In this document: one piece after another, positions 28,719 through 37,987 of the stretch
Layout: every line of letters starts with the position of its first letter
Numbering within the stretch: the first letter of the stretch is position 1
DNA from: Prochlorococcus sp. AG-409-P01
GTDB lineage: Bacteria > Cyanobacteriota > Cyanobacteriia > PCC-6307 > Cyanobiaceae
NCBI GenBank assembly: GCA_003215335.1
Contig: QCKM01000005.1
Coordinates: forward strand, 62,001 to 126,000
Length of the DNA stretch: 64,000 bases
Reading direction: 5' to 3'
Notes under the pieces: generated by a model
The model's input: only the letters and a program-made list of their open reading frames with translations
The model's database searches: none
Told to the model about the DNA's origin: nothing
Position numbers and translations under genes: made by a program

Positions 28719-29821
28719 TAGCTGATGGTGCCATCTAGAGAATTGATCCCTGAACGTATCCAAGCGTCGACCCGCTTTGCGAACACCTCTTGCGAAGCCC
28801 ATTCCTCAGCCCAACGCCGACAATCAAGTCGTTTTATCTGACTTATACGAGTGCATGCAGCAGTCAAAGCTCCTACATCATCTGGTGGGACTAGCCATCC
28901 TGTAACGCCCGAATCAATTATTTCTCCTGGCCCACCCCTATCAAAAGCAACGACGGGCACACCACAAGCCAAAGCTTCAACTACAACATTTCCATAAGCC
29001 TCATTCCATTTAGGAGTATTCAGCAGTGCCCTGCATTGACTCAATTCCCGCCGATATTTCTCATTCGGCAAAAAACCGCGCCAATCAATAGTGCCTGAAG
29101 GCACGGTGGACTCCACCTCAGACGCATAGCCAGGGTCTTCAATTAAGCCCCACACAATCAATTGATCTCCAAGTGCAGCGGCTGCAGCCACAGCATCTTC
29201 CAAACCCTTCTCAGGCGCCACACGACCGGCCCAGCCCAAAGGCCCTTCATTAGTGCGCTGAAATTCATAATTAGCAAGATCAAACCCATTACCAACAACC
29301 GTGGGGGGCTGGACCAACGAAAAATCAGACGCTTGCCTAAAAGTATGGAAAGACAATCTTCTTTGATCCCAACTAGCAACATCTGCGATCAAGTCATTCA
29401 TAATTGCAGCCACCCCTCCCATACTGATCAAGTGAAAAACACTTGGCTCAACTCTTGGAGTAAGCCAAAGAGGTAACCAGTCGTAGCTAAAATTCAAAAC
29501 AGCATCAGCTGACTTACCGAGTTCTAAAGCTTCCTCCCATAGCCTTGGCAAAACTCCATTGAATGGAATTACAGCAGGATCCTTATCCCCTGCATGTTGC
29601 CAAGATGGCTGGTCAACCCCACTTACATGCTTAATCTCAACTCCTGAAGCAACAGCAGGAAGAACCGACCCTTCCGGGGCAACTACTGTCAATTGATTGC
29701 CCATAGCATTCAGTCCTTCTACTAAAGAGCAGAGGGTTAACTCCACACCTCCTCCACGACCACTACCAAGATGGCCAATAGGAGTGCTAACTAGTACGAG
29801 ATTCAGGGCAATAGGCATCAT
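28718..29821 (-). CDS. GT4-family glycosyltransferase
   Basis: A 367-residue cytosolic GT-B enzyme. The N-terminal loop GHLGSGRGGGVELTL and the C-terminal donor site (GPLGWAGRVAPEKGLEDA, NTPKWNEAYGNVVVEALACGVPVVAFDRGGPGEII with the EX7E-type glutamates) are clear. It starts with two ATG codons (29821 and 29818) after AGGTAG. It is stop-start coupled to the GT39 gene, and the EamA gene ends just before it. The donor sugar is unknown. Confidence 0.88.
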   Translation of the reverse strand: MMPIALNLVLVSTPIGHLGSGRGGGVELTLCSLVEGLNAMGNQLTVVAPEGSVLPAVASGVEIKHVSGVDQPSWQHAGDKDPAVIPFNGVLPRLWEEALELGKSADAVLNFSYDWLPLWLTPRVEPSVFHLISMGGVAAIMNDLIADVASWDQRRLSFHTFRQASDFSLVQPPTVVGNGFDLANYEFQRTNEGPLGWAGRVAPEKGLEDAVAAAAALGDQLIVWGLIEDPGYASEVESTVPSGTIDWRGFLPNEKYRRELSQCRALLNTPKWNEAYGNVVVEALACGVPVVAFDRGGPGEIIDSGVTGWLVPPDDVGALTAACTRISQIKRLDCRRWAEEWASQEVFAKRVDAWIRSGINSLDGTIS

Positions 29822-30784
29822 CTACCTATTGCCCTGTTCTGTAGCAAAATTTTCTTGAAGTTTGCCTGCCTCCCAAAGACGTCGCCTTTGGCTTACAAGA
29901 AGCACGGAGATCAAAACAACAAGAACCCCAAACCATTGAAGTAATTCAAGCCTCTCCCCAAGGATTAGTACACCCGTAGCCAATGCAAAAACAGGAGTCA
30001 AGAAAGCAAGCGAACTAAAACTTGTGAGCTCCTTGCTATTTGCAAACCAAAAGAACAACCCATATGCAATAGCGCTCCCAAAAAGGCTTGCATAGGCCAT
30101 CAATCCCCAATCAAGAGAAGTCCACTCAGGAAAGAATGCCCTCTTTTGATCAAGAGCATGCAAAACAATTAACGGAATGCTCCCTAAGGTCATATGCCAA
30201 CCAGTGACTGCAACAGGATCACTACTTCTACAGGCATATCTAATCAAAACTGTTCCTATCGCCATTGCGACTGCAGCGCCAAGCATCCAAAACTCTCCTG
30301 GATTCCAGACAATTGTCAAAGAATCCGATTGTCGGAACATAACCAAATGACTTAACAAGCCAGGAGGTGCACCTAGACAGACAATCCCCACCAACCCCAA
30401 AGACAACCCAAGCCAGCCGATGGGGTTTATAGCTTCCCCAAAAAGGCTTCTAGCAAGAAGAGCTACCAATAAAGGTTGTGAATCAATCAACACAGAACCA
30501 AGGCCTGCGCCAGTACCAGCCAAACCTCTTGCCAAAAAAGCCTGAAAAAGACTTGCATCTATTACCGTGAAAGCAAGAAACCAAATCCAATCTGAGCGCG
30601 CTATTACAAGGCTTCTGCCTAAGATTGGCACTGCAAAAACAAGTGCTAACCCTGCAGGCAACAGCCTCAAAGATGCAACCAACAATGGTCCTCCTGATGA
30701 AACAAGAGGTGCCATAGCTGCCATCGCCGTTCCCCATAAAGCGAACGGAAGCGCCATAAGAAACCATTGCCTAATTAAGAACAT
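29822..30784 (-). CDS. EamA/DMT-superfamily transporter
   Basis: A ten-helix transporter of about 320 residues made of two EamA repeats (ALPFALWGTAMAAMAPLV near the start; VAMAIGTVLIRYACRSSDPVAVTGWHMTLGS in the second repeat; LTPVFALATGVLILGERL near the end). Family members export metabolites or transport nucleotide sugars. The chosen start is ATG 30784 (MFLIRQWF); a TTG at 30796 is the alternative. It leads a minus-strand run with the two glycosyltransferases, so a glycan-related substrate is possible but unproven. Confidence 0.85.
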   Translation of the reverse strand: MFLIRQWFLMALPFALWGTAMAAMAPLVSSGGPLLVASLRLLPAGLALVFAVPILGRSLVIARSDWIWFLAFTVIDASLFQAFLARGLAGTGAGLGSVLIDSQPLLVALLARSLFGEAINPIGWLGLSLGLVGIVCLGAPPGLLSHLVMFRQSDSLTIVWNPGEFWMLGAAVAMAIGTVLIRYACRSSDPVAVTGWHMTLGSIPLIVLHALDQKRAFFPEWTSLDWGLMAYASLFGSAIAYGLFFWFANSKELTSFSSLAFLTPVFALATGVLILGERLELLQWFGVLVVLISVLLVSQRRRLWEAGKLQENFATEQGNR

Positions 30785-30838
30785 GAGGGCAACCAACCGA
30801 ACTCCTTTTTAAGATTCGAAGTAATTCGCAAAATTGGC

Positions 30839-31651
30839 ATGATCTGGCCCTTACGCCGCAAATCTCGTAGGCGGATGGCTCGCATAAGCATTGATGGGCC
30901 AATTACTAGTAGTACACGCACGTGGGTCCTGAAAGCATTACGGCAGGTAGAAGAGAGGGAATTTCCCGCGCTTCTCCTTCGAGTAGACAGTCCTGGAGGA
31001 ACCGTTGGAGACAGTCAAGAGATTCATTCCGCCTTATTAAGGCTTAGAGAGAAAGGCTGCCATGTTGTAGCAAGCTTTGGGAATGTCTCTGCGTCAGGAG
31101 GAGTTTATGTTGGGGTTGCAGCAGAAAAAATCATTGCCAATCCTGGAACGATAACTGGTTCAATAGGCGTAATCCTTCGAGGGAACAACCTTTCGAAATT
31201 GCTAGAAAAGATTGGTATTCGTTTCGAAACAATCAAAAGTGGAGCTTTCAAAGACATTCTTTCTCCAGATCGTCCACTCTCTAAAGAAGAGCGTGACCTA
31301 TTACAGGCTCTAATCGATAGTAGCTATGATCAATTTGTGGAAGCAGTTTCAGAAGGGCGCAAATTAAGTAAAGAAAGAGTAAGAGAATTTGCTGACGGAA
31401 GGGTTTTCAGTGGGGCTCAAGCCATGGAACTCGGCTTAATTGATGAGTTAGGCGATGAGGCCCATGCAATCAAAGTTGCAGCAAAGCTTGCAAAGCTAGA
31501 TGAAGATAACGTTCGACCAATAACTCTTAAAGGACCAAAGAAAAGATTATTTGGTTTACTTCCTGGGTCTACTTTTTTATCTGCGATTATAGAAACTCTA
31601 AGAATAGAACTTACCAATACCGGACAAATACTTTGGCTATTTAAACAATGA
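30839..31651 (+). CDS. sppA: S49-family protease (SppA-like), short form without membrane anchor
   Basis: A 270-residue serine protease of the signal peptide peptidase family. VDSPGGTVGDSQEIH and NVSASGGVYVG carry the catalytic Ser86, and IKSGAFKDILSPDRPLS the Lys dyad partner (Lys138, or Lys133). Neither a signal peptide nor a transmembrane helix is visible; the N-terminus is MIWPLRRKSRRR, so it is probably cytosolic or peripheral. This is half the length of E. coli SppA. The stop overlaps aroH by 4 bp. Confidence 0.9.
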   Translation: MIWPLRRKSRRRMARISIDGPITSSTRTWVLKALRQVEEREFPALLLRVDSPGGTVGDSQEIHSALLRLREKGCHVVASFGNVSASGGVYVGVAAEKIIANPGTITGSIGVILRGNNLSKLLEKIGIRFETIKSGAFKDILSPDRPLSKEERDLLQALIDSSYDQFVEAVSEGRKLSKERVREFADGRVFSGAQAMELGLIDELGDEAHAIKVAAKLAKLDEDNVRPITLKGPKKRLFGLLPGSTFLSAIIETLRIELTNTGQILWLFKQ

Positions 31652-32034
31652 GCAAATTTATAACCAACAAAAATTTGCAGTTAAGGGCTTTAAGGGGAGC
31701 CACTACTAGTCAAGCCAACACTACAGATGCAATAAGAGTTTGCGTCAATCAACTAGTAACTGAACTAGTAAACAGAAACAAACTTCAACCTGATCAAATC
31801 ATTTCAATCACATTTTCTGTGACCGGTGATTTAGATGCATGTTTTCCTGCAGCAATTGCACGCCTCCAGCCTGGATGGGAAAATGTCGCTTTGCTGGACT
31901 GTCAGCAAATGACTGTAAAGGGAGACCTTTCCCGATGCATTCGAATACTTGCCCATGTCTGGTTACCTTTAGAGCAGACTCCTCAACATCCGTACCTCGG
32001 AGAAACCGCGATGCTTAGACCCGACAGGTCCTAA
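31648..32034 (+). CDS. aroH: chorismate mutase, AroH class
   Basis: Converts chorismate to prephenate for phenylalanine and tyrosine. The 128 residues match the trimeric AroH fold: LRALRGATTSQANTTDAI (substrate Arg), ISITFSVTGDLDACFPAAIAR and VALLDCQQMTVKGDLSRCIRI, ending in HVWLPLEQTPQHPYLG. The ATG overlaps the sppA stop by 4 bp (ATGA). A terminator follows at once. Confidence 0.93.
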   Translation: MSKFITNKNLQLRALRGATTSQANTTDAIRVCVNQLVTELVNRNKLQPDQIISITFSVTGDLDACFPAAIARLQPGWENVALLDCQQMTVKGDLSRCIRILAHVWLPLEQTPQHPYLGETAMLRPDRS

Positions 32035-32048
32035 CAAATCAAAACAAA

Positions 32049-32079
32049 AAAAGACCTTGATTTTTCAAGGTTTGTCAAT
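32049..32079 (+). terminator. Rho-independent terminator after sppA-aroH
   Basis: ACCTTGA (32054-32060), loop TTTT, TCAAGGT (32065-32071) then TTG, preceded by an A-rich run. The stem is 7 bp; on the minus strand the A-run becomes a T-run, so the hairpin may be stronger in that direction. It lies 15 bp after the aroH stop. Confidence 0.6.
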
Positions 32080-32096
32080 TCGCCATCTCCTTTCAA

Positions 32097-32678
32097 ATGT
32101 TTAAGACAGCCCTCAAAAATCACAAAAAAACAGTCGCTGCATTTGGCATTGCAGCAGGGATGTTTTCATCAGGTTTTTTATTTGAAAGCATCTATCCCAG
32201 CAGTAGCAACGCGGCCCCAGGGCTCTTCGAATTCCGCTGGGACAATTCCACGAACTACAGAAAGCTCTACTACTTACAAAGCTCTTCAGCGAAAAGAGAT
32301 CGTTCCACATATTTTTTCGTTCTTAAACCAAGAGATCGGAAGACTGCAATCCTTAAACTGAGCATCACAATTCCAAAAAATTTCAAAGCCAGAATCACAC
32401 CTAAAAAGCTGACTCTCTGTGAACTTCATCTAGGTGGAATGCTTTCAAAAACAAAATGCAAGAAAAAAATTCCTGCAGTCTTTGAAATTGATAAGGATTT
32501 AACCAGCATCGATGTTTTCCCGGACAATCCGATACCTGATGGAGGCAGCTATGCAGTCGTAATGAAAATTTTCAATCCTGATCGATCAGGGATGTACCAA
32601 TTCAATGCTCTTGCGCAAGCCCCAGGAGACGTGCCCCTTGGAGGCTATCTAGGAAGTTGGAGCATAGACATCGACTGA
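32097..32678 (+). CDS. DUF2808-family secreted protein
   Basis: A 193-residue protein with an N-terminal export signal: basic MFKTALKNHKKT, hydrophobic VAAFGIAAGMFSSGFLF, and a likely cleavage after SNA at residue 39-40. The mature part PGLFEFRWDNSTNYRKLYY, then ILKLSITIPKNFKARITPKKL, VFEIDKDL and LGGYLGSWSIDID, is the DUF2808 pattern, found almost only in cyanobacteria. It is likely a periplasmic beta-rich protein. The function is unknown. Confidence 0.85.
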   Translation: MFKTALKNHKKTVAAFGIAAGMFSSGFLFESIYPSSSNAAPGLFEFRWDNSTNYRKLYYLQSSSAKRDRSTYFFVLKPRDRKTAILKLSITIPKNFKARITPKKLTLCELHLGGMLSKTKCKKKIPAVFEIDKDLTSIDVFPDNPIPDGGSYAVVMKIFNPDRSGMYQFNALAQAPGDVPLGGYLGSWSIDID

Positions 32679-32722
32679 ACTGATAAAATTGCCCAAAACG
32701 AGCCTGGTAGCTAGAAAGCACA

Positions 32723-32860
32723 ATGACAAAAAGAACTTTAGGTGGAACAAGTCGTAAGCGAAAGAGAGTCTCTGGATTCAGAGTGCGAATGAGGTCCCAC
32801 ACTGGCCGTCGAGTGATACGCAGCCGTCGCAGAAGAGGGCGTAATCGTATTTCCGTATAA
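32723..32860 (+). CDS. rpmH: 50S ribosomal protein L34
   Basis: A 45-residue, highly basic protein, [19 protein letters not shown] to RNRISV. The [11 protein letters not shown] block is the L34 signature; L34 sits near the peptide exit tunnel. Its place before rnpA and yidC is the widely conserved order. It is too short for many ORF scans. There are 53 bp to rnpA. Confidence 0.96.
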   Translation: MTKRTLGGTSRKRKRVSGFRVRMRSHTGRRVIRSRRRRGRNRISV

Positions 32861-32913
32861 TCTCATTTCACTCAATCCATTAAAAAATATACCAATATTT
32901 AATGCAATAAAAA

Positions 32914-33300
32914 ATGGTTTTACCTGCATCAATGCGATTGAAAGGACAAAGGTGTTTTGACCACCTTCATAGAAATGGCAATATGTTTCACAGCTCTTTA
33001 ATGACTATTAGAGTGGTCGGAGCAAATCCAAAATTCCTGAAACAAAAATGTATACAAGTTCCTCAAGCTTCCTGCAGATGCGCAGTTGCAATTAGCAGCA
33101 AAGTAAACAAAAAATCGGTCGAACGCAATAAATTGAGAAGGCTTCTACATCAACACCTCAGGCAAAGGCTGGAAAATGCACCCGAGAATGCAAGCAACTG
33201 GGCATTACTTACTCTTAAACCAAAATCTTCCTCTGCTGAACATCCTTCCTTGTTGGAAGAATGCGACAGGTTGCTCGTTAAGGCAGGTTTATTGAAATGA
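32914..33300 (+). CDS. rnpA: ribonuclease P protein component
   Basis: The protein subunit of RNase P, which trims tRNA 5' leaders with the RNA subunit (not in this window). It has 128 residues. The RNR-like motif is KKSVERNKLRRLLHQ and the central cleft begins at LKGQRCFDHLHRNG. The stop overlaps the PH-domain gene by 4 bp. Confidence 0.94.
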   Translation: MVLPASMRLKGQRCFDHLHRNGNMFHSSLMTIRVVGANPKFLKQKCIQVPQASCRCAVAISSKVNKKSVERNKLRRLLHQHLRQRLENAPENASNWALLTLKPKSSSAEHPSLLEECDRLLVKAGLLK

Positions 33301-33704
33301 CAATCAACAAAGAAGAAATCTTCTATGAAGGTGGTCCTGCTCAAGGAGATTTGATAATAAATCTGCTTGCAGCACTAACCCTTATAGGCATTCCTTTTGC
33401 GGTAGGAGCCATTGTACGAGCCTTATGGCTTAGGTTTCACATAACGAATAAAAGAGTTTCTGTCACTGGAGGTTGGCTTGGGAGAGACAAAACCCAAGTC
33501 GCATATAGCCAAATCAAAGAAGTACGATCTATCCCTAGAGGCTTCGGTTCTTGGGGTGACATGGTTGTAGTACTTAAAGATGGCGGCAAGCTCGAGATGC
33601 GATCAGTACCTCGATTCCGAGAAACCGAGAAATACATCTGTGAGCGAATCAACATCCCTAGACCTCTTAGCTCAAGCCAAGAGATCAAAGGCTTCGCCGC
33701 CTAA
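33297..33704 (+). CDS. PH-domain (bPH2/YdbS-like) membrane protein
   Basis: A 135-residue protein. A single hydrophobic hairpin covers about residues 20-45 (LIINLLAALTLIGIPFAVGAIVRALW). The bacterial PH-like domain follows (ITNKRVSVTGGWLGRDKTQVAYSQI, EVRSIPRGFGSWGDMVVVL). Its place between rnpA and yidC is conserved in cyanobacteria, suggesting a membrane protein biogenesis link, but none is proven. The start overlaps rnpA by 4 bp. Confidence 0.85.
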   Translation: MTINKEEIFYEGGPAQGDLIINLLAALTLIGIPFAVGAIVRALWLRFHITNKRVSVTGGWLGRDKTQVAYSQIKEVRSIPRGFGSWGDMVVVLKDGGKLEMRSVPRFRETEKYICERINIPRPLSSSQEIKGFAA

Positions 33705-33781
33705 TCCTCAAGGTTTTAATCCCACAAAACAGTTGCTATAGCAGACTGGCATCATCATTCCCTAACCACATCTAGAAAACC

Positions 33782-34927
33782 GTGATCGGGTACATCTCTG
33801 ACAACTTGCTTATCCCGATCCTAGATTTCTTCTATGGATTAGTGCCCAGCTATGGCCTCGCCATAATTGCGCTGACGATAGTTATCCGTCTAGCACTGTT
33901 CCCATTAAGTGCTGGATCAATTAGAAGTGCGCGCCGCATGCGAATAGCCCAACCTGTTATGCAAAAGCGTCAGGCGGAAATTAAATCTAGATATTCCAAC
34001 AACCCACAAAAGCAACAAGAAGAACTTGGCAATCTGATGAAAGAGTTCGGCAGTCCTTTGGCAGGATGCCTTCCTCTTTTAGTACAAATGCCTATCCTTT
34101 TTGCTCTTTTTGCGACTTTAAGAGGGTCACCGTTTGCTGATGTTCCTTATGCGGTAAACATCAAAGTCTTGCCCGCCGAACAAATTGCCGCAGTGGAGCC
34201 GAAGCCCTTCACAAGTGCACGGCATTCGATTTTCATAACTTCGAAAAATCATTTCCCAGTTGTTGCATCCCTTCCAGGAGGCACCAAATTAGGAGTTGGT
34301 GAAAGCTCACAAATCAAACTTCAGAATCTGAGAGGAGACAGTTTCAGCAATTTGCTGTCTGATTTTGAAGAAGGCTCAAAATTCACACCAACATGGCGCG
34401 TCTCAAAAGGAGAAGATCTTGTAAAGGTATCTTCAGATGGCACTGTCACAGCTCTTTCTCAAGGTGATGCGATTGTCGAAGGGAAAATCCCTGGATTAGC
34501 TGCAAAAAGTGGTTTCCTCTTTATCAAAGCTCTTGGACAAGTAGGTTTTTACGTTGACGGGGCAATTAACTGGGACATAGCAATACTTGTTGGAGGCTTT
34601 GGCCTCACCCTCTTGATTTCGCAAGCATTGGCAGGCAAAGGGATGCCTCCAAACCCACAACAATCAACTGCAAACAAAATCACTCCAGTAATGATCACTG
34701 GAATGTTTTTATTTTTCCCTCTTCCTGCAGGCGTATTGCTGTACATGGTTATAGCTAACGTCTTCCAAGCCCTTCAAACTTTCCTCCTCAGCAGAGAAAC
34801 CTTGCCTGATAACATTCAACGCATTCTTGATGAACAGCTTTCTCAACAATCTAAAGAAGTGGTTGCAACAACCATTGATAGCTCACCTCAAGAACGACTT
34901 CCTTTTGAACCTAAAAGTAAAAAATGA
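33782..34927 (+). CDS. yidC: membrane protein insertase YidC/Oxa1/Alb3 with a large periplasmic/lumenal insert
   Basis: Inserts and folds membrane proteins, including photosystem parts, with or without Sec. The start is GTG 33782 ([12 protein letters not shown]), 381 residues. Helix 1 is near 18-40 ([23 protein letters not shown]), the cytosolic coiled hairpin has [12 protein letters not shown] and [14 protein letters not shown], and helix 2 is near 97-113. Residues about 124-251 form an insert between helices 2 and 3 that includes a BIG2-like stretch ([20 protein letters not shown]). Three C-terminal helices follow. Confidence 0.94.
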   Translation: MIGYISDNLLIPILDFFYGLVPSYGLAIIALTIVIRLALFPLSAGSIRSARRMRIAQPVMQKRQAEIKSRYSNNPQKQQEELGNLMKEFGSPLAGCLPLLVQMPILFALFATLRGSPFADVPYAVNIKVLPAEQIAAVEPKPFTSARHSIFITSKNHFPVVASLPGGTKLGVGESSQIKLQNLRGDSFSNLLSDFEEGSKFTPTWRVSKGEDLVKVSSDGTVTALSQGDAIVEGKIPGLAAKSGFLFIKALGQVGFYVDGAINWDIAILVGGFGLTLLISQALAGKGMPPNPQQSTANKITPVMITGMFLFFPLPAGVLLYMVIANVFQALQTFLLSRETLPDNIQRILDEQLSQQSKEVVATTIDSSPQERLPFEPKSKK

Positions 34928-35036
34928 TACCTTTTGTTAGGCATTTTCTCTTGAGGTTTTGTGCATCAAGAGTTTTCCTAACCCTATTAACTTGTAAGTC
35001 CATATCTGGAAATAGACCCTCTCTTGCACTTAAAAG

Positions 35037-36518
35037 ATGAAGAACTGGGATGATCATTTAGATCTTCTAATAAGAGCCAGAACTCCTCTTCTATGGGTTA
35101 GAAGCGGAGAAGAAGAACGAGTCGAAGTCCTCTTATGTCAGGCAGCAAAAAGGCTGCATCCTCGAAGACTTGCTACTTGGGATTACATCGAAGGGCTTCA
35201 AGGGGTACTTAATTCAGAGGGTTTAGGAGCAAGACAACCAATGTCTGTCCTTCAATGGCTGCAAAAACTAGAGCCATCAAGCCCAACAATCTTGTTGTTA
35301 AAAGATTTTCATCGCTTTTGTGAAGATCCTGGGATCGCCCGAATGCTGCGGAACCTATCAAGCCAACTACGAAAACAACCCCATAACGTAGTCATTTGCT
35401 CAGGCCAATGGTCACCGCCACACGATTTAGATGAAGCCCTTACCATTCTTGATTTGCCTTTACCTCAAGAGCCGGAAATCAAGGAGCTCTTAAAAAATAT
35501 TGCGGAGAAAAGTGGAGCCCCTTTAGAGAAAGATGTTCTTGAAGAATTAACCCACGCATGTAGTGGACTTAGTGAAATAAGGGTCAGGCAAGTAGCTGCA
35601 CGTGCACTGGCTCAGAGAGGGCAAATGGGCAGAGAAGATTTAGCAGAGGTGCTTGAAGAAAAGCGGCAGAATGTAGCTCGAAGCGAGGTTCTTGAATACT
35701 GCGTCACAACTGCCACTCCTGCTGACATAGGTGGCTTGGACTCACTCAAAAACTGGCTTGACCAACGGCATCAAGCCTTCTCAGATGAGGCCAGAACATT
35801 TGGGTTGCCTCTACCTCGTGGTGTCCTGCTAGTTGGCCCTCAGGGCACTGGGAAATCACTAACAGCCAAGGCAATTGCTCACAGTTGGTCTATGCCGCTT
35901 CTGCGCCTTGATGTAGGAAGACTATTTGCTGGATTAGTAGGAGCCAGCGAAGCACGCACTAGAGAGACTATTCAACGAGCAGAAGCAATGGCCCCATGCG
36001 TTCTTTGGATCGATGAAATAGATAAGGGGTTTGGAGGTGATGCTCGTAGTGATGGAGGTACTAGTCAAAGAGTATTGGCAAACGTTTTAACTTGGATGGC
36101 TGAGAAAAGCTCAGCAGTATTTGTTGTCGCAACAGCCAATGGTGTTGAAAGGCTTCCAGGCGAGCTCCTAAGGAAAGGACGTTTTGATGAAATTTTCATG
36201 CTTGATCTCCCAACCATCCAAGAGAGGCACAGCATTCTTAAGTTGCATATTCAGCAACGCAGACCAAATTCAGACCTACCTCTGAATGCAATAGCAGATA
36301 GAACAGAAGGCTTTTCTGGAGCGGAACTAGAACAGGCAGTAATTGAAGCGATGCATCTTGCTTTTGCAGAAAAGAGGGAATTACAAGAAACTGATTTAAT
36401 ACTCGCTACAAGTCAATTGATACCTCTTTCTAGAACTGCAAAAGAACAAATTGACTCTCTTAAGCAATGGGCATCTAGCGGAAGGGCAAGACCTGCCTCT
36501 CCAATGCTTAGCCTTTAA
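35037..36518 (+). CDS. ycf46: AAA ATPase, Ycf46 family
   Basis: A 493-residue AAA protein conserved in cyanobacteria and some algal plastids. The N-terminal part (RARTPLLWVRSGEEERVE) is the Ycf46 domain. The C-terminal AAA module has Walker A GPQGTGKS (267-274), Walker B VLWIDEID (about 322-329), arginine-finger regions (RKGRFDEIF) and the lid (GFSGAELEQAV). Ycf46 has been linked to inorganic carbon and photosynthesis regulation in other cyanobacteria; its exact task here is not shown. It begins 109 bp after yidC. Confidence 0.9.
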   Translation: MKNWDDHLDLLIRARTPLLWVRSGEEERVEVLLCQAAKRLHPRRLATWDYIEGLQGVLNSEGLGARQPMSVLQWLQKLEPSSPTILLLKDFHRFCEDPGIARMLRNLSSQLRKQPHNVVICSGQWSPPHDLDEALTILDLPLPQEPEIKELLKNIAEKSGAPLEKDVLEELTHACSGLSEIRVRQVAARALAQRGQMGREDLAEVLEEKRQNVARSEVLEYCVTTATPADIGGLDSLKNWLDQRHQAFSDEARTFGLPLPRGVLLVGPQGTGKSLTAKAIAHSWSMPLLRLDVGRLFAGLVGASEARTRETIQRAEAMAPCVLWIDEIDKGFGGDARSDGGTSQRVLANVLTWMAEKSSAVFVVATANGVERLPGELLRKGRFDEIFMLDLPTIQERHSILKLHIQQRRPNSDLPLNAIADRTEGFSGAELEQAVIEAMHLAFAEKRELQETDLILATSQLIPLSRTAKEQIDSLKQWASSGRARPASPMLSL

Positions 36519-36690
36519 TTAGCTCTGACGAAGGCCAAAAGATTAATTTCTCCTTGGAATAAGCGCTCAAAATTCAAATAAATGGTCTTGGTATTGAGAT
36601 TTGCCAAGCACTTTGCCCTTATATCTGCTTAATCTCTCCAAAAATCAGGGCGGCTAGGTTTAGCCTGCTCGCTCAGTATTCTTAATTTTC

Positions 36691-37968
36691 GTGCTTGACC
36701 AGCGCCTGGTGCGTGACAATCCAGACCTTATAACCCGTGAGCTCGAGAGAAGAGGGTTAAATGTGGATTTACAGCCACTGCAAAAGAATGCACAAGTACA
36801 AAGAAGCCTAGAAGAGCAAAGAAGCACCCTCCAGGGTGAAAGCAATCGAATTGGCAAACAAGTAGGCATCCTCATAAAAAGTGGTGCAAGCCCTTCATCT
36901 CAAGAAATTGAAGAATTACGCCGCGAGGGAAACAAAATCAAACAAAAGGTTGCTTTGCTTGAAGAACAAGAAAAAGAGCTCTCTATCAATCTTCAAAAAC
37001 AGCTCTTAAGTCTCCCCAACCTTCCATCTCCCTACTGCCCCGATGGAAAGAATGAAAGTGAAAACAAAGAAATCCGCAGTTGGGGAACCCCTAGAAAAGA
37101 AAAGTCCTTGCTAAAGCACTGGGAAATCGCTGATGCCCTAGGACTATTTGACAGTGAGCGGTCAGTACGTATTGCTCAAAGTCGCTTTGTCACCCTTCTC
37201 AATCACGGGGCACGTCTTGAACGTGCGCTGATTAACTTCATGCTCGATCTGCATACAAAGAAAGGCTACTTAGAAGTCATGCCTCCCGTATTAGTCAATA
37301 GCGCAAGTCTCACAGGCTCGGGGCAACTACCCAAATTTGCAGAAGAGAGCTTCCGCTGTGCAGATGATGACCTCTGGTTGACCCCGACAGCAGAGGTGCC
37401 TGTTACCTCACTTCATCGCAATGAAATAATTCCTTTGGAACAATTACCTCTTAGGTATGTGGCTTATACCCCATGCTTTCGGAGAGAAGCCGGCAGCTAT
37501 GGGAAAGACACTAGAGGATTAATTCGCCTGCACCAATTCAATAAAGTCGAGCTGTACTGGTTCGTCCACCCTGAAGAATCTCTGGATGCCCATGAACAAA
37601 TCACTTCTGACGCAGAATCAATCCTCCAGGCCTTAGAACTTCCATACCGGGTAATTGAGCTATGCACTGGAGATCTGGGATTCTCTGCTTCTAGGACATA
37701 TGACCTAGAAGTTTGGTTGCCAGGTGCTGGAGCCTTTAGGGAAATATCAAGTTGCAGCACTTGCAATGATTTCCAAGCAAGACGTTCTTCAATAAGAACG
37801 AAGGAAGGAAAATCAACTCGACTCATCCATACTCTTAATGGGAGTGGATTGGCTGTTGGGCGCACAATGGCTGCACTGCTTGAGACAGGTCAACAATCTG
37901 ATGGAAGTGTTCTACTCCCAGAAGCCTTGGTTCCTTACTACGGTAGTCAGCTAATCCAACCACAATGA
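36691..37968 (+). CDS. serS: seryl-tRNA synthetase
   Basis: Charges tRNA-Ser. The start is GTG 36691 ([12 protein letters not shown]), 425 residues. The N-terminal 110 residues are the long antiparallel coiled coil that grips the long variable arm. Class II motif 2 is [22 protein letters not shown] and motif 3 is [17 protein letters not shown]. The gap of 172 bp before it shows no structured RNA that I could recognise. Confidence 0.97.
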   Translation: MLDQRLVRDNPDLITRELERRGLNVDLQPLQKNAQVQRSLEEQRSTLQGESNRIGKQVGILIKSGASPSSQEIEELRREGNKIKQKVALLEEQEKELSINLQKQLLSLPNLPSPYCPDGKNESENKEIRSWGTPRKEKSLLKHWEIADALGLFDSERSVRIAQSRFVTLLNHGARLERALINFMLDLHTKKGYLEVMPPVLVNSASLTGSGQLPKFAEESFRCADDDLWLTPTAEVPVTSLHRNEIIPLEQLPLRYVAYTPCFRREAGSYGKDTRGLIRLHQFNKVELYWFVHPEESLDAHEQITSDAESILQALELPYRVIELCTGDLGFSASRTYDLEVWLPGAGAFREISSCSTCNDFQARRSSIRTKEGKSTRLIHTLNGSGLAVGRTMAALLETGQQSDGSVLLPEALVPYYGSQLIQPQ

Positions 37969-37987
37969 ACTTTTTAGTAAGAGGTAT

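Noticed and set aside
36519-36690. Leader region of serS as a possible T-box
   Set aside because: No specifier loop or T-box sequence was found, and cyanobacteria are not known for T-box control of serS.
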